From NCBI GenBank assembly GCA_022376925.1, contig JAIOJX010000025.1, positions 188,170,801-188,234,800 of the forward strand: 64,000 bases of DNA, given 5' to 3'. The notes under the pieces were generated by a model. That model did no database searches and was not told the DNA's origin. It saw only the letters and a program-made list of their open reading frames with translations. The position numbers and the translations under genes were made by a program. Of the stretch, positions 1 to 12,604 are shown one piece after another. Positions within the stretch are counted from its first letter, which is position 1. The number at the start of each line of letters is the position of its first letter. Source of the DNA: Tragulus kanchil (lineage: Eukaryota; Chordata; Mammalia; Artiodactyla; Tragulidae).

Positions 1-661
<661 letters not shown>

Positions 662-1066
662 TAGCCCTGTTGCACCCGTGTGGCGTGGCCCGGTGACATG
701 CTTAGGTGGTGAACCTGATGCTGGGTGTCGTTCACCTGCTAAGAACTGTGTAATCAGTGACCTTTAGGCACTTACATAAACACAGAACAATATATTTATT
801 ACTCACTAAGAAACCAAGGACATGAAGATTAAAAAAATAACATTTTCATGATTTAGAATGTCAGGCAACATTTCTTAGGAATTGTAGCTGCCGTATCAAT
901 GTGAGACTTACAGTACATGATGGAGAGAGTGACGTTCAGGTCTCAGATTGTAAAGGTTTCACGAGAGAGAAGCAGGAGCCTTGTGCTGTTCTGGGTACGC
1001 GGCGTGGCCCCTTGCCCCACACGGGTCCAGAGAGCGTGTGACAGAGTGTGGCGGCTGCAGGCATGA

Positions 1067-1336
<270 letters not shown>

Positions 1337-1601
1337 TAGGTCTTTGTTGGCGTCTCGTCCTCCGGCTCTGGCGACGGCGGTGGCTCTCGCTGGGTGGCCG
1401 GCTGGCCTGTGGCGGGTCTCTTTTCTCCCCACACGGGTCTGAGCCAGCCGCATGGGCCCCGGAAAGGGCTGGAAGGAGGGATGTGCTTCCTGGGTTGGAC
1501 TTGATGTTTGTAGCTATGACAGATTGATCGTAGTAAACCTAGAGGTCCATGGTGTTTTGTTTATCTTTAAGGTAAACATTTTATAAAGCATGGTATTTAT
1601 G

Positions 1602-1800
1602 TTGAGCTAGGTGGCTTGGTGGCACAGCCTGCCATTGCCAGAGACTGGCTTGACTCCTGGGTCCGAAGATCCCCTGAAGGAGGAAGTGGCAGCCCAGTCC
1701 CATACTCTTACCTGGGGCGTCCTGTGGACAGAGTACCCGACGGGCTACAGCCGCTGGGACTGCAGAGAGTCCAACACGACTGGGGGACTAAACAACAGCA
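1602..1800 (+). mobile_element. Ruminant tRNA/BovB-tail SINE (Bov-tA/ART2A type)
   Basis: The left part resembles the tRNA-derived head (GGCTTGGTGGCACAGCCTGCC). The right part is the BovB-type tail, ending in a form of AGAGTCCAACACGACTG and an ACTAAACAACAGCA end. It is old and diverged, and lies in an SLBP intron in the first copy of D1. Confidence 0.8.
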
Positions 1801-2293
1801 AGTGCATGCCAGAGGGGGTCCCAAGCAGGAGTGGGTGTCGTTCACCTGCTAAGAACTGTGTAATCAGTGACCTTTAGGCACTTACATAAACACAGAACAA
1901 TATATTTATTACTCACTAAGAAACCAAGGACATGAAGATTAAAAAAATAACATTTTCATGATTTAGAATGTCAGGCAACATTTCTTAGGAATTGTAGCTG
2001 CCGTATCAATGTGAGACTTACAGTACATGATGGAGAGAGTGACGTTCAGGTCTCAGATTGTAAAGGTTTCACGAGAGAGAAGCAGGAGCCTTGTGCTGTT
2101 CTGGAGTGGGCGTGGCCCCTTGCCCCACACGGGTCCAGAGAGCGTGTGACAGAGTGTGGCGGCTGCAGGCATGAAGCGCAGGTGTGCTTCTCTGGGGCGT
2201 GGATTGCGAAGAAACAGCCCGAGCTGGTGCTGCTGAGGTCATGTCCACACGTGCGTCCAGGTGTGCACCACGGGCATCCCTGTCTCCCGGTAG

Positions 2294-2443
<150 letters not shown>

Positions 2444-2709
2444 TAGGTCTTTGTTGGCGTCTCGTCCTCCGGCTCTGGCGACGGCGGTGGCTCTCGCTGG
2501 GTGGCCGGCTGGCCTGTGGCGGGTCTCTTTTCTCCCCACACGGGTCTGAGCCAGCCGCATGGGCCCCGGAAAGGGCTGGAAGGAGGGATGTGCTTCCTGG
2601 GTTGGACTTGATGTTTGTAGCTATGACAGATTGATCGTAGTAAACCTAGAGGTCCATGGTGTTTTGTTTATCTTTAAGGTAAACATTTTATAAAGCATGG
2701 TATTTATGT

Positions 2710-2908
2710 TGAGCTAGGTGGCTTGGTGGCACAGCCTGCCATTGCCAGAGACTGGCTTGACTCCTGGGTCCGAAGATCCCCTGAAGGAGGAAGTGGCAGC
2801 CCAGTCCCATACTCTTACCTGGGGCGTCCTGTGGACAGAGTACCCGACGGGCTACAGCCGCTGGGACTGCAGAGAGTCCAACAGGACTTGGGGACTAAAC
2901 AACAGCAA
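2710..2908 (+). mobile_element. Ruminant tRNA/BovB-tail SINE (copy in D1)
   Basis: Near-identical to the SINE at 1602-1800, at the D1 offset of about 1108. It is part of the duplicated block, not an independent insertion. Confidence 0.8.
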
Positions 2909-2992
2909 GTGTGCATGCCGCCCAGTTGAGTCACTTGCTGTGCGGTAGAAACTCACACGAGCTTGTAAAGCAGCTACACGTTAATAAAAGTT

Positions 2993-3198
2993 GGGCTTCC
3001 CAGGGGACTCAGTGGCAAAGAGTCTGCCTGTTGGTGCAGGAGGTGTGAATTCAGTCCCTGGGTCACGAAGAGCCCCTGGAGTCGGAACCCGCAGCCCGTC
3101 CAGGGCTCCTGCCTGGGGCACCCCGCGGGCGGGGGTCTGGGGCCTCAGTCCGCGGGTCCACAGAAGAGCCGGACACAACTTAGTGACCAAACAGCGTA
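2993..3198 (+). mobile_element. Ruminant tRNA/BovB-tail SINE (Bov-tA type)
   Basis: Starts with GGGCTTCCCAGGGGACTCAG (tRNA A-box region), has a B-box-like TTCAGTCCCTGG, and ends in the BovB-like tail AGAGCCGGACACAACTTAG. It is diverged and inserted in an SLBP intron. Confidence 0.85.
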
Positions 3199-3237
3199 AA
3201 AGGTTTTTTTTTTTGCCTAAGGGAGGTTTTTGTCTGT

Positions 3238-3492
3238 TTTTCTTGGCCACGTCTATTGATCTTTCAATTACTCATCTTTGTTCTTTGGCCCGAGTGGGCC
3301 TCCCATCGCGGTGGCCTCTCTCATTGCAGAGCGCTGGCTCTGGGCACGTGCGCTCCAGAGCGCTGGCTCGGTAATTGAACACATCGGTCCAGCCGCTCCG
3401 CGGCACGTGGGATCCTTCCAGGCCAGGGATCCAATCGGTGCCCCTTGCCCTGCAAGGCGGTGTCCTTACTCACTGGACCACCAGGGAAGCCC
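3238..3492 (-). mobile_element. tRNA-derived SINE, long-tail family
   Basis: Read on the minus strand it starts GGGCTTCCCTGGTGGTCCAG, carries a B-box-like segment, and ends in the tail with GGCCAAAGAACAAAGATGAG. It belongs to the same family as copies at 3505, 16334, 17500, 27882, 28230, 42992 and 63772. Confidence 0.85.
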
Positions 3493-3504
3493 TGTCTTTT
3501 TTTT

Positions 3505-3762
3505 TTTAATTTTTTTTTCGCCTCTAAATCATCATTTGTTTTCATCCATCTTTATTCTGTGGCCTGTGTGGGCCTCCCGTCGCAGTGGCCTCTCGTTGCA
3601 GAGCACCGGCTCTGGGCGCATGCGCTCCAGAGCGCTGAGTTGTAATTGGACACGCCGGTCCAGCCACTCCGCGGCATGTGGGATCTTCCCGAGCCAGGGA
3701 TTGAACCGGTGCCCCTTGCAGTGCAAGGTGGACTCTCTACCCACTGGACCACCAGGGAGGCC
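3505..3762 (-). mobile_element. tRNA-derived SINE, long-tail family
   Basis: A second minus-strand copy of the same family, directly beside the one at 3238-3492 and separated only by a T-rich tract (the poly-A side of this copy). Its end on the plus strand is CACTGGACCACCAGGGAGGC. Confidence 0.85.
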
Positions 3763-4394
3763 TGGTTTTTGTCTTTTTAACCTATGTCCAGTGGGAAAGG
3801 TCTCAGGCTGGGTTTCTGTCATGTGGTCCGGATGCCGACGGGCGGAGGCTGGGTGTGCCGCTGTCTCCTCAGTCCTGCCGAGCCTTTCCCTTCCTCACGG
3901 GAGGCCGGCGGGTTTGGGTGTCCCAGTCTCTGCCCTGAGCCAGGACCTTTGGGTGGAGCTGCCAGGTCTGAAGTGGCGTCCGCCTTGCTTTACGCGCTTG
4001 GCACCTGGCTGCTTCCCAGCGCCTCTGCTGTTTGTCCCCTCTGAGCAGGAAGCGGGAAGGCTGAGTGGCGCTGTGTATGTGGCGTCACAGGGTCCGTCCC
4101 CGAGCTGGGCTTTATCGGTGTTTCTACTTAGGAGGCTGCAGATAGCGGGCTGGGCTCAGGAGCGGGCAGCTGGTGGGCTCTGGGCGCAGTGGGCCTCTGC
4201 CCGGCGGCCGCCGCCCGTGCTCCCCCGCCAGGGCCTGGGCGCCGGGGTGGCTGGAAGCTGAGGAGACGCTTCCTGTGGGCGCTTGACGGGGCGGTGGCGG
4301 CCGGTGTCCTCAGTGAGCCAGCCGGGGGTGCTCGCCTCGTCGCACGCCCCCGGCCATGTTAGGGGGTGACTGAGCGCTTGTGTTCACTGCACAG

Positions 4395-4473
4395 ACACCC
4401 TGTGGACCTCGGGAGATGGAGACCGAGTCCGGAAAGCAGCTCCGAGTCCCAGATGAGCGCTCAGGACAACTTC
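4395..4473 (+). pseudogene. SLBP: Duplicate SLBP exon with two small deletions
   Basis: First copy (in D2) of the exon at 5510-5591, with the same acceptor (CACTGCACAG) and donor (GTAAGT). It is 79 instead of 82 nt: one G is missing in the GGGG run near 4410 and CG is missing near 4431. The net change is three bases, so the frame is lost and then regained and about seven residues are scrambled. The second copy gives the sequence expected for SLBP, so I take this one as an error-bearing assembly duplicate. Confidence 0.88.
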
Positions 4474-5509
4474 GTAAGTGCTCTTCCTCGGGTCTCGCGA
4501 GTGTCCGGGTCCAGAGCGGCAGCTCGCGCACCTGTGCAGGCGTCTTCTCTGAGATCTGACTCTGATGCCTGTGACGGGGCTCCTTTCCCCTTTCTCTGAC
4601 GGGACCGAAACGTCAGATTTGGTGGAGTTCATAGGTCGTGGCTTTGTGTTAGAGTCTGGTTCAGTCTGACGAGTCAATACCATTTTCAGTTAAACGTGAA
4701 AGGCCTTTTCTGGTTCTGGGGTTGACACAGGCCTGGTCCCGGGTGTTAATTTTTCACTGTATTGTTTCTGCTGATGGTTTGTGCTGGTGAACTGCTAGTA
4801 GGGGATCACCTGCCAGTTGTCATAAGTGGAGGAATGCTTTGGGCCTAGGGGTTTCCCCGCCTTTGCCAGTTTTTAAAAATAACACGTTTTTTGGGGAAGA
4901 AAGGAAAAAGAAAAAAGCTCCAAAGATGAAAAGCAACATGTCCGGATGCCGACGGGCGGAGGCTGGGTGTGCCGCTGTCTCCTCAGTCCTGCCGAGCCTT
5001 TCCCTTCCTCACGGGAGGCCGGCGGGTTTGGGTGTCCCAGTCTCTGCCCTGAGCCAGGACCTTTGGGTGGAGCTGCCAGGTCTGAAGTGGCGTCCGCCTT
5101 GCTTTACGCGCTTGGCACCTGGCTGCTTCCCAGCGCCTCTGCTGTTTGTCCCCTCTGAGCAGGAAGCGGGAAGGCTGAGTGGCGCTGTGTATGTGGCGTC
5201 ACAGGGTCCGTCCCCGAGCTGGGCTTTATCGGTGTTTCTACTTAGGAGGCTGCAGATAGCGGGCTGGGCTCAGGAGCGGGCAGCTGGTGGGCTCTGGGCG
5301 CAGTGGGCCTCTGCCCGGCGGCCGCCGCCCGTGCTCCCCCGCCAGGGCCTGGGCGCCGGGGTGGCTGGAAGCTGAGGAGACGCTTCCTGTGGGCGCTTGA
5401 CGGGGCGGTGGCGGCCGGTGTCCTCAGTGAGCCAGCCGGGGGTGCTCGCCTCGTCGCACGCCCCCGGCCATGTTAGGGGGTGACTGACGCGCTTGTGTTC
5501 ACTGCACAG

Positions 5510-5591
5510 ACACCCTGTGGACCTCGGGGAGATGGAGACCGAGTCCGCGGAAAGCAGCTCCGAGTCCCAGATGAGCGCTCAGGACAACTTC
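5510..5591 (+). CDS. SLBP: SLBP coding exon: acidic/serine-rich linker (intact copy)
   Basis: This 82-nt exon follows the acceptor CACTGCACAG (AG at 5508-5509) and ends at GTAAGT (5592). Its first A completes the leucine codon begun at 1334-1335, then 27 codons read HPVDLGEMETESAESSSESQ and MSAQDNF. The core HPVDL...SAESSSE...SQDNF follows the mammalian segment after the RNA-binding domain. It lies in the second copy of D2. It is the copy that keeps the expected reading frame throughout. Confidence 0.95.
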
Positions 5592-7696
5592 GTAAGTGCT
5601 CTTCCTCGGGTCTCGCGCGAGTGTCCGGGTCCAGAGCGGCAGCTCGCGCACCTGTGCAGGCGTCTTCTCTGAGATCTGACTCTGATGCCTGTGACGGGGC
5701 TCCTTTCCCCTTTCTCTGACGGGACCGAAACGTCAGATTTGGTGGAGTTCATAGGTCGTGGCTTTGTGTTAGAGTCTGGTTCAGTCTGACGAGTCAATAC
5801 CATTTTCAGTTAAACGTGAAAGGCCTTTTCTGGTTCTGGGGTTGACACAGGCCTGGTCCCGGGTGTTAATTTTTCACTGTATTGTTTCTGCTTATGGTTT
5901 GTGCTGGTGAACTGCTAGTAGGGGATCACCTGCCAGTTGTCATAAGTGGAGGAATGCTTTGGGCCTAGGGGTTTCCCCGCCTTTGCCAGTTTTTAAAAAT
6001 AACACGTTTTTTGGGGAAGAAAGGAAAAAGAAAAAAGCTCCAAAGATGAAAAGCAACATACAGAATTGCGTCGTCTCTAATTCCATACTTGCTGGCGGGG
6101 TGCACGTCCTGCCAGCCCGCCCTGCCTGTGCACGAGCCCCGTCTCGCCGCAGTCAGGGGCTCCTCCGGCTCGGCGTGAGTCTGCCTGCAGCGCAGAGACC
6201 TGGTTCACTCCCCGGGGCAGGCAGACCTGCAGGAGGAAGTGGCTCCCCACTCCCGTGGGCTTGTCTGGAGGGTCCCTCGGGCGGCGGAGCCTGGCGGGCC
6301 TGCGAAGCGCGGGGCGCGACGGAGCTGGCAGAGCCCTCAGTGTGTCACACGGGAAACGCTCCAGCACTTGGCGTGTGGAAATAGCCGCCCACTCAGTGGA
6401 AAACCAGGCCAAACACCAGAAGGCGTGCACGTTTGCTTCAAAAACTCGTGCTTTCTGAGCCCAGCCCTTCCTGTGCGCGAGCAGCCGAGGAGCAGGCGGG
6501 CTCCCAGGCGCAGCTGCCCCTCCACGCCCGCCCGGCGCGCGGGCCGTCTGGCGCGGGTGCTCGCCGACGGGTGAGCTGCTGAAAGGACGCGGCCCCGGCA
6601 TGCAGCCGTGACTGGGCTCTGTCCGCGGGGCAGGCGGCTCCCGCAGGCGCGTCTGAAGGCCGGTAGCCTGGAAATGGTCCAACGAGATGAAAGCAGGATT
6701 CAGTGACTCCGCAGACGCAGGCGGGACCCAGAGGCGCCTGTGCCGGACGATCTCAGCAGGCGGTGTCCTTGGTCTGGGTTAAGCGTGACCCTTGTCCCGG
6801 CTCAGGAGACTGATTCTAAACGTGCGCTCGTGGCCCCAGACGTTGAGGAGGGACAGGCAGAGAGAGGCCGGGTCCTCGTGGAGGTCCCAGGGCCTCCGGG
6901 GAGAGGGGCCGGTGGAGGACATAGGAGGTGAGAGGGAAGACTGGGCGGCCGCGTGCGCGCCCCCGGTGCCCCCGCGAGCACAGGCGCTGGTGGGAGAGCG
7001 GCCGCCGAGCCCCAGGCGTGCTGTGCTCACGGGCCAGGCCGCTGAGGGCCGCCGCGCGCGGGCCCTGCTCGGGCTCCCGGGTGTCTCCACAGTGCCCGCT
7101 CACTCGGTCTGGAATTTGGTCGAGGATTACAGGCTTAGCTGTCACGTCTCTGACTTCTGTAGCTTAGACAGTCCCCCTGCTCTCCCCGCGACACTGACTT
7201 CTCGGAAGGTCTCGGCCAGTTGGGACGCCGCAGAGTGCCCCTTGGGCGGGGCTGTCCTGCTGTCTTCTTAGGACTGGGTTCGGGTTGAACCCCTCGGCCC
7301 CTGTTTGGGGTGAGGGGCGACTGCGCTCAGCCAGGGCCGGGACCGCGGCGGACCTCCCCTGGCCGGTTCTGGGTGCTCGGCGGTGGCTCTGTGTCACAGG
7401 CCGCGGTGCGGGCTCTCGTCTGCCCAGCAGCCCCCCGGGGTCAGCGGCTGTGGCTCGGGGCTTCGAAGGGTCGCTCAGCGTCTCCTGGGCTGGGACTGTG
7501 GGGCGGGAACTCACAGATCCGGCCAGAGTTTGACGGCAACTGTGAACGTTCGTTAGCTGCCTGTTGCGGATTGTCTCCCAGGATGGCCCTGTTTCCTGGG
7601 GGACAGTCCCTGAAGGGTGAGCACCTGCTGCATGCCCCGGCCGCGAGCCCGGTGTGTCGGAGGGGACAGCCGTGACTCCATGCTTCTGTCTTCCAG
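5592..7696 (+). other. SLBP: SLBP last intron
   Basis: This intron between the linker exon and the last exon is GC-rich. It contains the end of D2 (to 6059) and one old SINE at about 6163-6335. The rest, 6336-7696, shows no recognisable feature; the open frames there are GC-rich noise. The acceptor is TCTGTCTTCCAG with AG at 7695-7696. Confidence 0.85.
6163..6335 (+). mobile_element. Degraded ruminant tRNA/BovB-tail SINE
   Basis: Recognisable from the order of diverged pieces: TCTGCCTGCAGCGCAGAGAC, then CTGCAGGAGGAAGTGGCTCC, then CGGAGCCTGGCGGGCCTGCG. These match the Bov-tA plan (head, GAGGAGGAAATGGCAACC-like middle, GGAGCCTGGCGGGCTAC-like tail). Confidence 0.55.
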
Positions 7697-7813
7697 GACA
7701 GGTACTGCGGCACGCCCACAAAAGTCAGACACGTGGACCGCGGGCCGGAGGACGAGTTTGACTTGGAGGCCTGTTTGATGGAGCCGCTGAGAGACTTCTC
7801 CGCCATGAGCTAA
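7697..7813 (+). CDS. SLBP: SLBP last coding exon and stop
   Basis: The final exon starts after AG at 7695-7696 in phase with the exon ending at 5591. It encodes 38 residues, [14 protein letters not shown], then [20 protein letters not shown], then SAMS, and stops at TAA 7811-7813. The acidic, hydrophobic C-terminal tail ending in LRDFSAMS is typical of vertebrate SLBP and is the part implicated in histone pre-mRNA processing. With the intact copies of the other exons, the visible SLBP reads as about 161 continuous residues, roughly the C-terminal 60% of a 270-residue protein. Confidence 0.97.
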   Translation, partial: DRYCGTPTKVRHVDRGPEDEFDLEACLMEPLRDFSAMS

Positions 7814-8632
7814 CCGGCACCGTCCGGAGGCCGCGGGGGCAGCACCGCCTCCCCGTCGAGCTGCCCCCGGCCCGCGTCACGGTCAGAGACTGGAGGTTCT
7901 GTTAGTAGTTCGCTGTCTCGCGGTCCATTGTTCTTGCCCTGTTTTCTCAAGAGACGTTAGTTTTATGTATAGGGGGTGTATTCTGCATGTTTTAAATTGT
8001 AAGTGGAACTAATTGAAGGAAAACTGAACTTGAAGCAGTCTTGCAACAGCCGTAGTGGCTTTATCTCCGCATCCGTGGAGTGAACCTGACAAGCGTGCTA
8101 CGCCAGGCCTCCTGCAGGTGCTGCGGGCGTCGACCTGCTGCCCGTCAGACGGCTGGTTTGGGTTTGACCGTGTGTTCCTGGGACCAGGCAGCGGCTTCCT
8201 TCAGTAGACTCTGAATGTTCTCATAATCAGCCCCTGTAACATCTTCATGGGCAGCGTTAGGGTTTTGGCTGTTTTTAGTATCTCAAGACGGGTTTTTTCC
8301 CTCATACAGAGCACTGGATAGTCAAGGGTATTAAATTGAGCTGATAGGTTAATGGCTTTTATGTAAGTTATTCAGTCTTAACTGTAGGCTCTTGTAAATA
8401 GAACTGAGTGGGCCTTCTATCTAGAATACTCCAAAAGTTAGGACAGCAGCAGGATTAGAATATGTGGGGTTTTTTGGGTTTTGTTTTTTTACAATTTACC
8501 GTGTAAAATGACTGTAAATGATGTGTACAGATTTTCTGTTCGGATATTCCATTGTGAACTTCTGAAAGACTGTTATGTTTCTATTGCTTTTGTATGGAAT
8601 GATACTGCAAAAATAAAAAGGGCCTTCTTTAA
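7814..8632 (+). other. SLBP: SLBP 3' untranslated region
   Basis: This is sequence between the stop codon and the probable cleavage site after the AATAAA at 8612-8617. Its 3' half (7900-8620) is clearly more AT-rich than the flanks, as expected of a UTR. No open frame or repeat is recognised. Confidence 0.85.
8612..8617 (+). terminator. SLBP: Polyadenylation signal of SLBP
   Basis: Canonical AATAAA about 800 bases after the SLBP stop. Cleavage probably falls 10-20 bases downstream, before the GC-rich intergenic DNA begins at about 8637. Confidence 0.85.
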
Positions 8633-9106
8633 CTGACGTGCCGGACGACTGGCTGCTGGGTGGTGCCCGTCTGGGAGGAGGCGATCGGCGTGTGTCCTGG
8701 GCGCGCGGGGAGGGACACGGGTCAGGTTAGGGAGTCCTGTCCAGACGTGCCGCCCCGGCCTCCAGACGGCCTGCCCTTGGCAGGTCTGCGGCTCAGGCCT
8801 GGGTCAGCGTGGGACTGGCCACGGCTTGGTGTGGTGCCGTTTGCCCCAGGCCTGCTGGTGGAGGCCGTGCCCACTGATGCAGGAAGCCGGACCTCGGCGT
8901 GCTGCTCGGGTGGCGGCCGGGTGCCAGAGTCTCTACGTGGCCGGGCCCGGGGCTGCCCAGTCCGCCTTGCGCCCGAGGGGCCGCCTGCCCGGGGCGTCCC
9001 CACAGCCGTGTGCGGCGCTGGGGGCTCTGCGGCCTGGCTGCCCCTTTGGAGGTGACATGGCGCTCCCTTTAGGCAAGGGATGGCCTTCACTGCTGCGTTC
9101 GAGGCG
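8633..9106. other. Intergenic, no feature seen
   Basis: GC-rich unique sequence between SLBP and FAM53A. Long open frames exist on both strands but show no recognisable protein and reflect GC bias. Confidence 0.6.
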
Positions 9107-11396
9107 CTTTGGGCAGGCAGAAGCCCTTCCTGGCCCCTTGGCCCGTGTGGAGCTTGCGCCGTGTCAGCAGCCTTGTGGACGCCGGGACGCGGGAGACAGG
9201 GCACCCTGAGTCTGCGCTCAGGCGCTTGGACAGACTACGTGTGGCGTCAGGTCGCAGGGCGGAAGGGGTTGGAGCTGCCCGAGCAGGCGGCCCGTCAGCC
9301 AGAGGTGCTGCAGGGGCGGAGCATCCACCCGAGGCGGCGGGCGTGTGGCGAAGGGCGGGAGGGGCTCCGCAGCTGGAGCGGGCGGGAGCCTCGTGGGGCA
9401 AAGCCCACCCTGGCTGCGTAGTGACCACGGGCAGCCCTGTCGAGCACAGGGTGACGGGAACGGGGACCGATGGGCGGTGTGGGGTCCCCCCCGGTCTCAG
9501 TTACGGTCACTTTCCGGGGCGGCAGGCCGCAGCGATGGTGGAGGAGATGGCTCCTTAGTGAAGAGGAGGAGGAGGCCGTCAGCTGCTCTGTCGGGACCGT
9601 GGAGGTACAGAGCCCTATCACTGGAGACGCGTGAGAGCCTGCCCCTGGGAGCCACGGCAGCGAGGGCTTATTGTGAGGAGCCCTCCTGTGCCCCGCTCTG
9701 GGGCCGCCCTCGGACAGGACTGGCTGCAGGAGGGACCCCGGGCTCGGCCCGCCACGCGTGTTGGGGGGTGTGGCAGGGCCTGGGGACGGTGCAGGTACGT
9801 TGTCTCTAGTTCGATGTCTTCACACTGAGAGGACCTTCATCCTGAGCGCGGCGCTTAGGGGACTCCGTCTGTCAGCCCGTTCCCGTGACGGGCACGGGGC
9901 CTCTGGGCTGGCGCGGGTGGGGAGGCCGCCTCCAGGGCCTCGGGGGGACTGTGCGCAGCCTGCAGCCAGAGCGTGGGCCGTGCTGGCCGCGAGTGCTGTG
10001 AGGGAGACGGGCCGGCGCAGGGGGGCGGTGTGGCCCGGGCGGGGGCAGGCGGCGCGGGCTCTGACTCGGGTCCTAGGAAGGCCGCCCCAGCTGCAGGCTT
10101 TGGTGCCACGTCCACGTTCTCAGGACCCTCCGAGCACCGAGGACATCGACCTTCAGCGTTAGTTCCGGCCTGTGAGTGCTGTTAACATAATCTGGTGTTT
10201 CCGCGAGTGTAAGGGGGCGGATAGTGGTCTTTATTCTTGACTCCTTTGGGCAGGCAGAAGCCCTTCCTGGCCCCTTGGCCCGTGTGGAGCTTGCGCCGTG
10301 TCAGCAGCCTTGTGGACGCCGGGACGCGGGAGACAGGGCACCCTGAGTCTGCGCTCAGGCGCTTGGACAGACTACGTGTGGCGTCAGGTCGCAGGGCGGA
10401 AGGGGTTGGAGCTGCCCGAGCAGGCGGCCCGTCAGCCAGAGGTGCTGCAGGGGCGGAGCATCCACCCGAGGCGGCGGGCGGGTGGCGAGGGCGGGAGGGG
10501 CTCCGCAGCTGGAGCGGGCGGGAGCCTCGTGGGGCAAAGCCCACCCTGGCTGCGTAGTGACCACGGGCAGCCCTGTCGAGCACAGGGTGACGGGAACGGG
10601 GACCGATGGGCGGTGTGGGGTCCCCGGTCTCAGTTACGGTCACTTTCCGGGGCGGCAGGCCGCAGCGATGGTGGAGGAGATGGCTCCTTAGTGAAGAGGA
10701 GGAGGAGGCCGTCAGCTGCTCTGTCGGGACCGTGGAGGTACAGAGCCCTATCACTGGAGACGCGTGAGAGCCTGCCCCTGGGAGCCACGGCAGCGAGGGC
10801 TTATTGTGAGGAGCCCTCCTGTGCCCCGCTCTGGGGCCGCCCTCGGACAGGACTGGCTGCAGGAGGGACCCCGGGCTCGGCCCGCCACGCGTGTTGGGGG
10901 GTGTGGCAGGGCCTGGGGACGGTGCAGGTACGTTGTCTCTAGTTCGATGTCTTCACACTGAGAGGACCTTCATCCTGAGCGCGGCGCTTAGGGGACTCCG
11001 TCTGTCAGCCCGTTCCCCTGACGGGCACGGGGCCTCTGGGCTGGCGTGGGTGGGGAGGCCGCCTCCAGGGCCTCGGGGGGACTGTGCGCAGCCTGCAGCC
11101 AGAGCGTGGGCCGTGCTGGCCGCGAGTGCTGTGAGGGAGACGGGCCGGCGCAGGGGGGCGGTGTGGCCCGGGCGGGGGCAGGCGGCGCGGGCTCTGACTC
11201 GGGTCCTAGGAAGGCCGCCCCAGCTGCAGGCTTTGGTGCCACGTCCACGTTCTCAGGACCCTCCGGAGCACCGAGGACATCGACCTTCAGACGTTAGTTC
11301 CGGCCTGTGAGTGCTGTTAACATAATCTGGTGTTTCCGCGCGAGTGTAAGAAGAAACCGATCGGCCGGGATGGAGTGGTCTTTATTCTTGACTCCT
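9107..11396 (+). repeat. Tandem duplication D3 (9107-10243 and 10244-11396)
   Basis: Two abutting direct copies, offset about 1137; both begin CTTTGGGCAGGCAGAAGC. The right end of the first copy has lost a block between AGTGTAAG and TAGTGG that is present in the second copy (about 11350-11372). The C run near 9485 differs at the left end of the second copy. No gene is recognised in the unit. Confidence 0.96.
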
Positions 11397-11660
11397 GTAC
11401 ATCGAACCCAGGGGTGTCAGAACTCAATTACATTTGTCCAGCATGATTAATTCCTCACCGTGCCAGGCTGATTGTGATCTCGCTGCCAGCAGAGATTCAT
11501 TTTCCTGTCTCCCGTGTATAGACGTGGCCGGCTTATCAGCGTTGTCATCCCCAGCTCTCTCCGCTCCTGTGCCGTGACGCCGTCTCTCCTGCTGGCCCGC
11601 CGGGACCCTGCCGTCAAGTTGCTGACCCCTCTGTCCCTCTGGGAGAAAGATGCTGACGGA
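11397..11660. other. AT-balanced island, possible conserved non-coding element
   Basis: Drop in GC content with non-repetitive text such as ACATTTGTCCAGCATGATTA near 11430. It is not part of any recognised repeat. The call rests on composition only. Confidence 0.25.
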
Positions 11661-11914
11661 GCCTCCTAGCGGCAGAGGGGGCACCTCCGCCCCCCGCGGC
11701 AGCCCTTACGACTGACGGAGGGCTTTCAGTAGGAGTGTGTCGTCCCTGGCAGGCCGACGTGGACGTCCTCCCAGGTGGTCACGTGCCAGGCCTTGGCGAA
11801 CTGTGAGGACCTTGAAGTTGCTGTGTTCGTGTTTCCTTGGAATCTGTGTGGGAGGAGGGGTGCGTGTGCCTTTCTAATCGTCGCTCTGTATTTTATGTTT
11901 AAGAATCCTGAGGG

Positions 11915-12230
11915 AGGCTCCCCTGGTGGTCCAGTGGTGCGGACCCGTCTGCCAATGCGGGAGACGTGGGTTCAATACCTGGTCTGGGAAGATCCCGCGT
12001 CCACGCTGGGGAACCACGCCTGTGCACCGCGACGACGGAGACTGCTCTAGCGCCTGGGGGTCACAGCTCCTGGAGCCCGTGCCTGGGTCCTGGCTCAGCC
12101 ACAGAAGCCCCCACAGCGAGCAGCCTGCTCACCGCAGCGGGAGGGCAGCCCGCTCCACGCAACTAGAGCAGGGCCCGAGCGGCAGCGAGGACCCGGCACA
12201 GCCAGATAAATACACAAATAAAAGATGACT
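11915..12230 (+). mobile_element. tRNA-derived SINE, full length, multi-module
   Basis: Head GGCTCCCCTGGTGGTCCAGT, B-box region GGGTTCAATACCTGGTC, a long body of GCCCGTG-type modules, and an AT-rich end (ACAGCCAGATAAATAC). This is typical of artiodactyl CHR-like tRNA-SINEs. Confidence 0.85.
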
Positions 12231-12478
12231 TTTTTTTTTTAAAAAGAAAGAATCTTTTTTTTTTTTAAGCTTTTATTTTACTTTTACCTTTTACAGAGTT
12301 TTGTTGTTTACAGATATGTATGTTCCCAGATTCGTCATATGTATATCTCCCCCATCCCACCCCTCCGGACCGTCACACAGCACCCCTGCAGGATCCCCTT
12401 TTCTCACAGAGCAATGACCATAGCTATTTCATTCACGTATAGTACAGGCCTTCATGCTACAAAAGGAAGAATCCTGAG

Positions 12479-12604
12479 GGGGAGTTCCTTGGTGGTCCAG
12501 TAGCTAAGGCTCTGCAGTCCTAATGCAGGGGCCCGGTTCGATCCGTGCTCAGGGAACTAGAGCCCACATGCTGCAACTAAGACCCAGCACAGCCAAATAA
12601 AAAA
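12479..12604 (+). mobile_element. Short tRNA-derived SINE (CHR-1 type)
   Basis: GGGAGTTCCTTGGTGGTCCA head, CGGTTCGATCCGTGCTCAGG B-box region, and AGCCAAATAAAAAA end. It is duplicated by D4 at about 13601-13727. Confidence 0.85.

Larger units (their letters stand above)
3826..6059 (+). repeat. Tandem duplication D2 (3826-4939 and 4940-6059)
   Basis: Two direct copies, offset about 1114 bases, abutting with no spacer: both begin GTCCGGATGCCGACGG and both end AAGATGAAAAGCAACAT. The unit contains an SLBP exon. The first copy lacks G or CG at several GC-rich places (near 4410, 4430, 4367 and 4497) where the second copy is complete. Confidence 0.96.
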
